Assembly (NCBI GenBank): GCA_958296245.1
Contig: OY282458.1
Span: 682,001-746,000, forward strand
From: an uncultured Dehalococcoidia bacterium
Lineage (GTDB): Bacteria > Chloroflexota > Dehalococcoidia > Lucifugimonadales > G958296245
Direction: 5' to 3'
Length of the DNA: 64,000 bases
Shown: piece by piece, positions 18,918-25,654 of the stretch
Position numbering within the stretch: the first letter of the stretch is position 1
Layout of the letters: each line of letters begins with the position of its first letter
Made by a program: the position numbers and the translations under genes
The notes under the pieces: model-generated
Database searches by the model: none
Told to the model about the DNA's origin: nothing
What the model saw: only the letters and a program-made list of their open reading frames with translations

Positions 18918-19098
18918 ACTGCTCCTCCTTGCAGGCGGGCCATGCGCCCCGCTTGTATCTTGCGGCAGCGCAACCCGGGACTGTCTCCGCGATTCTACGG
19001 CACTTCTTTAGAATACGAAAGACGGCGGCGCTCGGATTCCCCCCGCCCGGATATGCTGCGCTGCCTGTAGGGCGCTTGAACGCCTCCGGCAGCGGCCC

Positions 19099-20046
19099 CT
19101 AAGCGTACTCGGCGATATGGCTGAACAGGTCTACGACGCGCTTGGTGTCCGCCTCGGGCAGGCCAGGGCGCTCCAGCGCCGCCAGGTTGTGCGCCAGGTG
19201 CTCGACGCTGGACGTGCCCGTCAATACCGTGGATATCGCGGGGTGGTCCGCGGCGAATTTGTAGGCCGCGCTGATCACGGAATCCACCTCGCCGCGCACC
19301 AGCCAGCCCAGGGGGTCCTTGGCGGGCACGCCGTCCGCCGGCGTCAGTCCGCGCGCCTTCCAGTCGGCGATCAGCTCCTCCAGCAACCGAGGGTCAGGCA
19401 GCTTGATCCTAACCGCCGCCATATTCATGATCCCCACCCCGTGCTCCTGCGCCAGGGGCAGCACCTCCCGCGCCGCGTACTGGTTCAGGATCCCGTACTT
19501 GATCATCGCTACGTCCCAGAGGCCCGGGTCGGAACTGAGCGCGATCTTGGCCAAGCGGTGCTCCGGGTCCGCATGGAACCTCTCGCTGAATCCGGTGAAC
19601 CTGAGCTTGCCCTCCTCGCGCAGCCGCTCCATCTCCGGGAAGTACCTCTCCACCATCTGCCCGTACTGGCCCGGAAGCGGGCCGTGGAACAGCATCACGT
19701 CAACGTAGTCGGTACGCAGCCGGCGCAGGCTCCTATCTACGGACGCGCGCAGTTCCGCCGGCTCGTCGGGCAGCACGTCCGCCGCCTGGCTGCCCCACCA
19801 CTTCGTCACAAGGTGGTACGACTCACGCGGTACGCCCCTTAGCGCCCTGCCCAAGATCATCTCGCTGCCGCCGTACGACTTCGAAGTGTCGAACAGGTTG
19901 ATCCCCAGATCGAGGCATCGCCTGATCAAGGCGTCCTGCTCGGACGCCGACAACCCCTTCGCCTGTCCGAGATTGCTGGGCCCGCCGGTGCCAAAGCTCG
20001 CAAGCGACACCCGCAACCCCGTCCTGCCCAGAGTGCGGTAGATCAT
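19099..20046 (-). CDS. Aldo/keto reductase
   Basis: The 315-residue product is a NAD(P)H-dependent oxidoreductase with the (beta/alpha)8 fold. The catalytic tetrad is visible: Asp and Tyr in INLFDTSKSYGGSE, Lys in HLVTKWWG, His in VMLFHGPLPG. The N-terminus MIYRTLGRTGLRVSLASFGTGG is typical. The substrate is not predictable. It is 39 bp downstream of a small conserved-looking gene on the same strand. Confidence 0.93.
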   Translation of the reverse strand: MIYRTLGRTGLRVSLASFGTGGPSNLGQAKGLSASEQDALIRRCLDLGINLFDTSKSYGGSEMILGRALRGVPRESYHLVTKWWGSQAADVLPDEPAELRASVDRSLRRLRTDYVDVMLFHGPLPGQYGQMVERYFPEMERLREEGKLRFTGFSERFHADPEHRLAKIALSSDPGLWDVAMIKYGILNQYAAREVLPLAQEHGVGIMNMAAVRIKLPDPRLLEELIADWKARGLTPADGVPAKDPLGWLVRGEVDSVISAAYKFAADHPAISTVLTGTSSVEHLAHNLAALERPGLPEADTKRVVDLFSHIAEYA

Positions 20047-20085
20047 CGGCGTCTCCTCCCTCGGCAGTGCCTCGGCGCGCTGCCG

Positions 20086-20406
20086 TTAGCCGTGCGCATG
20101 GCCCCCGTTGCCCTGGAAGCTGCGCGTGCTGTAGACCCCCAGGTCGCGGCCCTGATGCACGTGCACGATCACCTCCTGGCGGTTGATGCCCACCGAGTTC
20201 ACCAACTCCTCGTCCACCGTGTCCACGAGGTCCTGAATCTCCTCGTCGGTCAGGCTCTCGGCGATGCTCATGGTGGCGTGGACCACCGTTTCGGCGAAGT
20301 GGATGTCCACCCGCCCCAGGGCATCCTCCCCGCTCAGGATGGTATAGCATTCCGAGCTGGGCGTACGGCATTCGCGTTCGAAGTAGAAATTGCTGTTCAT
20401 TGTCAT
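20086..20406 (-). CDS. Small hypothetical protein
   Basis: No family is recognised. Taking the ATG at 20406 (MTMNSNFYFERECRTPSSECYTILSGEDALG) gives 106 residues, with GGGGAAAGG just before it. The sequence is acidic, with helix-rich TDEEIQDLVDTVDEELV and a C-terminal IVHVHQGRDLGVYS segment, and appears globular and cytosolic. An upstream extension of the frame runs into repeat DNA and is probably not translated. It sits upstream of the aldo/keto reductase and may be co-transcribed with it. Confidence 0.65.
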   Translation of the reverse strand: MTMNSNFYFERECRTPSSECYTILSGEDALGRVDIHFAETVVHATMSIAESLTDEEIQDLVDTVDEELVNSVGINRQEVIVHVHQGRDLGVYSTRSFQGNGGHAHG

Positions 20407-20918
20407 CCTTTCCCCGGCGCGCCGGGGGGCCGCTTCGGTTTCTTCGGTGGATCCTCCCTGGGAGCGCGGGCGTCTCGCCTGCTCCGTCCTGTGCCGGAAA
20501 GACGGATGATCCTCCCTGGGAGCGCGGGCGTCTCGCCTGCTCCGTCCTGCGCCGGAAAGACGGGATGAGTGTAAAGCCGTCCTAATATGAAACGACACCG
20601 CCTAATCTGGGACAGGTCCGGGGCGGGGCCCCTCTGCACCCCCCCGTAATCCTGGAGACCCCTTCTTTGGAAGGGGAATAGATTATATATCTGAGGGACA
20701 CCCTCAGACACCCGGCAAAGGGGCGCTGCCCCTCTGCACACCCCGTAATCCTGGAGAGTCCTTCTTTGGAAGAAGGGATAGATTATATATCTGAGGGACA
20801 CCCTCAGGCACCCGGCGAGGGGCTCCGCCCCTCTGCACACCCCGTAATCCCGGGGTAGTGTCTTAGTTTGAAAATCCGAATCTCCGAGCCTTCCACGCGC
20901 TAGCTAGCTGAAAGGGTG

Positions 20919-20946
20919 TTGACGCTTTGGCCGGAAGGTGTATACT
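20919..20946 (+). promoter_or_regulatory. Promoter facing the tRNA-like element
   Basis: TTGACG at 20919-20924 and TATACT at 20941-20946 are 16 bases apart. The start would be near 20953, and a terminator on the same strand follows at 21064. The resulting ~140-nt transcript would run antisense to the tRNA-like cloverleaf. Confidence 0.6.
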
Positions 20947-20964
20947 TGAATTGAGGTTGCGGTA

Positions 20965-21057
20965 AGGAGGGCAGCGGAGTCGAACCGCAACGCTAGCCTT
21001 GGACTAGCTGCTCATGGGATTCTGAGTCCCAGTCCCGTCCAACGGGCAATACCCTCC
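20965..21057 (-). tRNA. tRNA-like gene, class II, 8/4 fold, anticodon CAG (allo-tRNA-like)
   Basis: On the minus strand a full cloverleaf forms. The acceptor stem has 8 bp (GGAGGGTA with TGCCCTCC); the D arm is short (CCCG-TTGGA-CGGG, 21034-21046); the anticodon arm is TGGGA-CTCAGAA-TCCCA with anticodon CAG (21022-21024). A long variable arm has a 7-bp stem (20992-21008), and the T arm has 4 bp with the canonical TTCGACT loop. Acceptor plus T stem total 12 bp as 8+4, like published allo-tRNAs and tRNA-Sec, not the usual 7+5. The base after the acceptor is T, not the A expected for Leu, and CCA is not encoded. The clear promoter and terminator lie on the opposite strand, so it could be a decayed gene or part of a plus-strand structured RNA. 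Confidence 0.5.
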
Positions 21058-21063
21058 GATTGA

Positions 21064-21096
21064 GACCCCCGGCTTACTGAGGCTGGGGGTCTTCTT
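21064..21096 (+). terminator. Rho-independent terminator
   Basis: GACCCCC (21064-21070) pairs with GGGGGTC (21085-21091), and TTCTT follows. It closes the plus-strand transcript predicted from the promoter at 20919. Confidence 0.65.
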
Positions 21097-21538
21097 ATTC
21101 TCCCACCCCCTCTTAGAAGAGCTTGACAAAATACCCTTAATCACCCTGTAGTCTCTCGCGTGACCTTGATAGGTCGTTCGTAGAAATCCGCAATCCGACG
21201 CGGGGGGATGGGGATGGATTATATATCTGAGGGACACCCTCAGACACCCGGCAAAGGGGCGCTGCCCCTCTGCACACCCCGTAATCCCTGCGCCTCCCTG
21301 GGAGCGCGGGCGTCTCGCCTGCTCCGTCCTGCGCCGGAAAGACGGATGAGTGTAAAGCCGTCCTAATATGAAACGACACCGCCTAATCTGGGACAGGTCC
21401 GGGGCTCCGTCCCTCTGCACACCCCCGTAATCCTGGAGACCCCTTCTTTAAAGGAGAACAGGATTATATCTGAGGGACGCCCTCAGACGCCCGGCAACTG
21501 ACGCCTGGCAACTGGCGCCTGGCTACTCTGGGCCCCGG

Positions 21539-22810
21539 CTAGTTCCGTACTTGGCCTGAGCCGAGCGCCACCCACTTATAGGAGGTCAGCTCTCTGAGGC
21601 CCATGGGACCCCGCGCGTGCATCTTGTTGGTGCTTATGGCAACCTCGGCGCCCAGCCCGAGCTCGCCGCCGTCGTTGAACCGCGTGCTCGCGTTCACCAA
21701 CACCACCCCGGAGTCGACCTCGCGCACGAACCGGTCGGCCACCGCATCATCCTCCGTCAACACGGTGTCCGTGTGCCCCGACCCGTAGGCCTCGATGTGC
21801 TCCAACGCCTCGTCCACCGTGTCCACCACCCTAACCGACGCCGTGAGCGATAGGTACTCGCGCCCCCAGTCCTCCGGCGCCGCCGGCCTGACGCCCTCCC
21901 CCGCCGACTGCCCCAAGATGGTCAACGCCCTCCGGTCCGCCCGTATCTCCACCCCGTCCTTACTCCACTCGGCGGCCAGCTTTGGCAGGTAGGCGGGCGC
22001 TATGGCCGAGTGCACCAACACGGTGTCCAGCGCGTTGCACACCGAGGGCCGCGAGACCTTGGCGTTGTACGCGACGGCCACCGCAAGGTCCACGTCCACT
22101 TTCCGGTCCACGTAGGCGTGGCACACGCCCACCCCGCCGGTGATCGCCGGCATCGCCGCCTCCGCCGCCACGCGGCGCACCAGCTCCGCCCCGCCTCTGG
22201 GCACCATCAAGTCCAGGTAGTCCTTCATCCCGAGCATCTCGCCCACCAGGGCCCGGTCCGTGGACCTGACGATCTGCACCGACTCGCGGGGCAGCCCAGC
22301 CGCCGCCGCGCACTCGCTCGCAAGGCCGGCGAGCGCCGAGTTGGTGCGGACGGCCTCGCTGCCGCCGCGCAGGAACGCCGCGTTGCCCGACTTGACGCAC
22401 AGCGCCGCTATGTCGATGGTGATGTTGGGCCTGCTCTCGTAGATGACGCCGATGACCCCCAGCGGCACGCGCCGCTTGAACACCTGCAACCCGTTCGGCA
22501 ATACCCGCTCGTCGAACACGTCCGCCAGCGGGTCCGGCTGCGAGAGCACGCCGCGCACGCCCGCCGCCGCCCCCGCGAGGCGGCCCTCGTCCAGCAGCAG
22601 CCGGTCCAAAAAGGACTCGTTCGCCCCGTTCGCCCGCGCCGCCTCATGGTCCTGCTCGTTGGCGCTCAATACCTCGTCCCGGCGCGCCGTCAGCGCGTCG
22701 GCCATACGGGCCAGCGCGTCGTCCCGCCGCATACCGGACGCGCGCGCCAGCAGCCGCGCCGCCCTGCGCGCCGCCCTGCCCATCTCCTCCAACTCGCGCC
22801 TTACCTTCAT
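21539..22810 (-). CDS. proA: Glutamate-5-semialdehyde dehydrogenase (gamma-glutamyl phosphate reductase)
   Basis: The product catalyses the second step of proline synthesis: NADPH reduction of gamma-glutamyl phosphate. The 423-residue chain has the ALDH-like fold with GVIGVIYESRPNITIDIAALCVKSGNAAFLRG, PRGGAELVRRV, the catalytic Cys in SVCNALDTVLVH, and the C-terminal NASTRFNDGGELGLGAEVAISTNKMHARGPMGLRELTSYKW signature. The start ATG 22810 overlaps the proB stop by four bases (ATGA), indicating translational coupling. Confidence 0.97.
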   Translation of the reverse strand: MKVRRELEEMGRAARRAARLLARASGMRRDDALARMADALTARRDEVLSANEQDHEAARANGANESFLDRLLLDEGRLAGAAAGVRGVLSQPDPLADVFDERVLPNGLQVFKRRVPLGVIGVIYESRPNITIDIAALCVKSGNAAFLRGGSEAVRTNSALAGLASECAAAAGLPRESVQIVRSTDRALVGEMLGMKDYLDLMVPRGGAELVRRVAAEAAMPAITGGVGVCHAYVDRKVDVDLAVAVAYNAKVSRPSVCNALDTVLVHSAIAPAYLPKLAAEWSKDGVEIRADRRALTILGQSAGEGVRPAAPEDWGREYLSLTASVRVVDTVDEALEHIEAYGSGHTDTVLTEDDAVADRFVREVDSGVVLVNASTRFNDGGELGLGAEVAISTNKMHARGPMGLRELTSYKWVALGSGQVRN

Positions 22811-23961
22811 ATCAACACCATGTTGCTGCGGTGGACCACCTCGTCCCCGTTGTGGCTGACCCTCTTGCTTATCTCGCTGGAGTGCAGGCCCTTTATTTGC
22901 GTCAAGTCGCTCGCCCCGTAGTTGGCGATCCCGGCGGCCACCCTGCCCCGCGACCGGTCCACGATGGACACGATGTCGCCCCGCGCGAAGGTCCCGATCA
23001 CCTCCTGCACCCCGGCGGGCAGAAGGCTGCGGTTGCTCCTGCGCAGCACGTCCGCCGCCCCGTCGTCCACCACTATCTCGCCGCGCGTCGATAGGCCGCT
23101 CCGCATCCAACGCTTCCGACTCTCCATCCTCGACACGGCCGCCGGGAAGAAGGTCCCGACGCGCTCGCCCCGCGTCAATTTCCCCAGTACGTCGGGGTCG
23201 AGTCCGCTCGCTATGACCGTATCCACTCCGCAGGCCGTCGCCAGGCGGGCCGCCTCGATCTTCGTTATCATGCCTCCGCGCCCCCTGCCTCCCAGCGTCC
23301 CCCCCGCCTCCGCCGGCGCCTCCCCTTCTTGTAGGTCCACGCGGGGCACCAAGCGCGCGCCGGGGTCCACGTGCGGGTCGGCGGTGTACAGCCCGGGAAC
23401 CCGGCCCAGCAGCGCCAGCAGATCGGCGTCGACCAGGTTGGCGACCAGCGCCGACAGCGTGTCGTTGTCGCCGAACGCCTCCCCCTCCAGCTCGTCCACC
23501 GCGACAACGTCGTTCTCGTTGACTATGGGAATGACCCCGCGCTCCAGCAGCGATAGGAGGGTGTTGCGGACGTTCAGATACCCCAGGCGGTCGGCCAGGT
23601 CCCTGCGGGTGAGCAGCGCTTGGGCGACCGGTATCTGGCGCCAGTCGAATATCTGCTCATAGGCGTGCATCAACCGCCCCTGGCCCGCCGCCGCCATGAC
23701 CTGCCTGTGGGGGATGCTCCGCTCCTCGCGGGACAGCCCGAGGACGTGGCGGCCCGCGGCCACCGCGCCGGACGAGACGAGCACGACCTCGGCCCCGTCG
23801 TCCCGCAACTGCGCCATCTGCTCGGCCAACGCCGCCATCATCCGGATGTTCAGCCGGTCCGTCTCGTGGGTCAACAAGGTGGTACCCACCTTGACCACGA
23901 TGCGGCGGTACCCAGCCCCGGCGGCCAGTCCGCCGGCCTCTACGTTTCCCCTTGGCGACAT
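22807..23961 (-). CDS. proB: Glutamate 5-kinase
   Basis: The product phosphorylates glutamate for proline synthesis. It has the amino-acid-kinase domain (RRIVVKVGTTLLTHE, VVLVSSGAVAAGRHVLG, PIVNENDVVAVDELEGEAFGDNDTLSALVANLVDADLL, GGMITKIEAARLATACGVDTVIASG) and a C-terminal PUA domain (GEIVVDDGAADVLRRSNRSLLPAGV). ATG 23961 gives 384 residues, close to the usual ~370 for PUA-containing ProB. A possible -10 TATAAT (minus strand, 23989-23994) lies ~30 bp upstream. It forms an operon with proA. Confidence 0.97.
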   Translation of the reverse strand: MSPRGNVEAGGLAAGAGYRRIVVKVGTTLLTHETDRLNIRMMAALAEQMAQLRDDGAEVVLVSSGAVAAGRHVLGLSREERSIPHRQVMAAAGQGRLMHAYEQIFDWRQIPVAQALLTRRDLADRLGYLNVRNTLLSLLERGVIPIVNENDVVAVDELEGEAFGDNDTLSALVANLVDADLLALLGRVPGLYTADPHVDPGARLVPRVDLQEGEAPAEAGGTLGGRGRGGMITKIEAARLATACGVDTVIASGLDPDVLGKLTRGERVGTFFPAAVSRMESRKRWMRSGLSTRGEIVVDDGAADVLRRSNRSLLPAGVQEVIGTFARGDIVSIVDRSRGRVAAGIANYGASDLTQIKGLHSSEISKRVSHNGDEVVHRSNMVLI

Positions 23962-24077
23962 TGTCAAGAAGCCCCCACGCTCCCAGCCATTATATATGAG
24001 AGGAAGGTCTGAGGGGCAGGCGAGACCATATATGAGCATCGAAGAGCAGGCGAGACGCCTGCGCTCCTGTTCCCCCC

Positions 24078-24415
24078 CTGGGAGCGCAGGCGTCCCGCCT
24101 GCATACGCATTGCCCGCCTGCATACGCATTGACAATAGGGGGGTGACATTCCGCGCCACCCTAAAAAGGCCTGCTATTGGGGCGGTCCATTCCTCGACGG
24201 CCGCGTGTGCAAGGGCTTAAGGGCGGGAGCAGGCGAGACGCCTCCCCTGGGAGCGCAGGCGTCCCGCCTGCATACGCATTGCCCGCCTGCATACGCATTG
24301 ACAATAGAGGGGTGACACTCCGCGCCACCCTAAAAAGGCCTGCTATTGGGGCGGTCCATTCCTCGACGGCCGCGTGTGCAAGGGCTTAAGGGCGGGAGCA
24401 GGCGAGACGCCTGCG
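24078..24415. repeat. 169-bp tandem duplication with REP-like ends
   Basis: The segment starting CTGGGAGCGCAGGCGTCCCG at 24078 is repeated at 24247 (offset 169) with only a few differences. Each copy contains a doubled CCTGCATACGCATTG, the block CGCCACCCTAAAAAGGCC, and a GCAGGCGAGACGCC end that belongs to the dispersed REP-like family. It fills most of the 592-bp gap between proB and the FAH gene; I see no gene there. Confidence 0.88.
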
Positions 24416-24422
24416 CTCCTGT

Positions 24423-24453
<31 letters not shown>

Positions 24454-24506
24454 TCTTGCATTGACCTCAAGGGGGTTGTAGAAGGCGTCTACATCTCCTA
24501 TGCTCT

Positions 24507-24555
24507 CCACTAACCACTAACCACTAACCACTATCCACTATCCACTATCCACTAT
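24507..24555. repeat. Heptamer tandem repeat (3x CCACTAA, 4x CCACTAT)
   Basis: Seven perfect 7-bp units run up to the FAH-family gene. Its ATG (24554) is made by the last AT of the repeat plus the next G. No Shine-Dalgarno can fit in this tract. Related heptamers (CCACTAA, CCACTCT, CCACTCT) follow the stop at 25335-25355. Confidence 0.9.
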
Positions 24556-25330
24556 GAAACTCATCAGATACAGGCGCGGCGGCGAGGCGCAATACGGGGC
24601 GCTGGCGGAGGACGGCTCGATCATGCGCCTGTCCGGATCGCCCTTCGGGGACTTCAGCGTCGGCGGGAAGGCCGCCGACCTGGCCTCCGTTGAGGTGCTG
24701 CCCCCGGTCGAACCCTCCAAGATAGTCGGCGTGGGCGCCAACTACATGGCGCATATAGAGGAGAGCGGCTTGAAGCCGCCCAACTTCCCCATGCTCTTCG
24801 CCAAACCCCCAACCTCCGTAATCGGCCACGACGGCGCCATCGTCTACCCACGGCAGGGCCGGGAGGTACACTACGAGGCCGAGCTGGCGGTCGTCATCGG
24901 CAGGACGGCCAGGCGCGTACCGGAAGCCAAGGCCCTGGACTACGTGCTCGGCTACACCTGCGGCAACGACGTGAGCGAACGCGTCATCCAGGCTGCGGAG
25001 ATGGCGACCGGCGTCCTGCTGGTGAGCAAGGGCTTCGACACCTTCTGCCCGCTGGGCCCCGTCATCGCCGCCGGCCTGGACCCGTCCGACCTCCGCATCG
25101 GGGCGCGCCTCAACGGCGTTCAGAGGCAGGACGCCAGCACCTCGGACCTGCTCTTCACGGTCCCCGCCCTCGTCGCCTACGTCACCGAGGCGATAACGCT
25201 GCTGCCGGGCGACGTGATAATGACCGGCACCCCCTCGGGCGTCGGCCCGATGGCCCCCGGCGATACCGTGGAGGTGGAGATCGAGGGCATAGGGACGCTG
25301 CGCAACCGAGTCGCCGCCGAAACTGTCTGA
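24554..25330 (+). CDS. Fumarylacetoacetate hydrolase (FAH) family protein
   Basis: The 258-residue product has the FAH fold of metal-dependent C-C hydrolases, decarboxylases and isomerases. Signatures: KIVGVGANYMAHIEE, PMLFAKPPTSVIGHDGAIVYPRQGREVHYEAELAVVIG (the E..E metal ligands), GYTCGNDVSER, KGFDTFCPLGPVI and the C-terminal LLPGDVIMTGTPSGVGPMAPGDTVEVEIEGIG. The substrate is not determined by sequence; such proteins act in aromatic and keto-acid degradation. The start codon lies in the CCACTAT heptamer array, with no visible ribosome site. It is monocistronic. Confidence 0.93.
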   Translation: MKLIRYRRGGEAQYGALAEDGSIMRLSGSPFGDFSVGGKAADLASVEVLPPVEPSKIVGVGANYMAHIEESGLKPPNFPMLFAKPPTSVIGHDGAIVYPRQGREVHYEAELAVVIGRTARRVPEAKALDYVLGYTCGNDVSERVIQAAEMATGVLLVSKGFDTFCPLGPVIAAGLDPSDLRIGARLNGVQRQDASTSDLLFTVPALVAYVTEAITLLPGDVIMTGTPSGVGPMAPGDTVEVEIEGIGTLRNRVAAETV

Positions 25331-25374
25331 CTCTCCACTAACCACTCTCCACTCTAAACTGACTCCCCCCTTCA

Positions 25375-25404
25375 TTGACAACCCGCGAATACGTCATGTA
25401 TAGT
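25375..25404 (+). promoter_or_regulatory. Promoter P1 of the surface-protein gene
   Basis: TTGACA at 25375-25380 and TATAGT at 25399-25404, spacing 18. It would give a leader of ~245 nt before the GTG at 25655. The 324-bp gap (25331-25654) holds this promoter and a second one; I see no gene. Confidence 0.7.
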
Positions 25405-25481
25405 TCGCTAGGCTTACGGGCGGAGGCGATGGGGTGCGGATATGTGCGGATATCTTGGATACGAAGGGGTGGTTGCGCGCC

Positions 25482-25510
25482 TTGACAAGCGCGTTGCCGT
25501 GGTGTACAAA
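25482..25510 (+). promoter_or_regulatory. Promoter P2 of the surface-protein gene
   Basis: TTGACA at 25482-25487 and TACAAA at 25505-25510 with a 17-base spacer. Two strong promoters in tandem suit a highly expressed surface-layer gene. The leader also carries a hairpin GTCGGCCCGAAAGGGCCG near 25560. Confidence 0.65.
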
Positions 25511-25654
25511 CGTACCGGCTTGACTAAACAAACGGGGCATTCGAGATGGCAACGCGGCGTCGGCCCGAAAGGGCCGCGTTCTGTTGTGTCATAGGGTTCG
25601 GATAGGCAGCTTAGCTTAGGTAAAGGCCCGCAAACATAATTAGGGGGTAGGCAA

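Larger units (their letters stand above)
20407..21538. repeat. 1.1-kb gene-free repeat field
   Basis: This gap holds several repeat types. A 58-bp REP-like unit (CCTCCCTGGGAGCGCGGGCG...) is doubled at 20453-20568 and recurs at 21293. A ~100-bp unit starting GATTATATATCTGAGGG occurs at 20681, 20781, 21217 and 21462 and contains small hairpins (TGAGGGACACCCTCA, GGGGCGCTGCCCC). A ~190-bp direct repeat (20511-20700 and 21293-21480) brackets the tRNA-like element. A short GGCAACTG(A/G)CGCCT repeat ends the field at 21495-21530. I see no protein gene. Confidence 0.85.

Noticed and set aside
20965-21057. Selenocysteine tRNA (UCA anticodon)
   Set aside because: The 8/4 stem arrangement is Sec-like, but the seven-base anticodon loop CTCAGAA places CAG, not TCA, at positions 34-36, and no selenocysteine machinery is visible.
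20681-21480. Possible CRISPR array from repeated ~100-bp units
   Set aside because: Units are too long, adjacent without unique spacers, and no cas genes are present; they are dispersed repeats with small hairpins.
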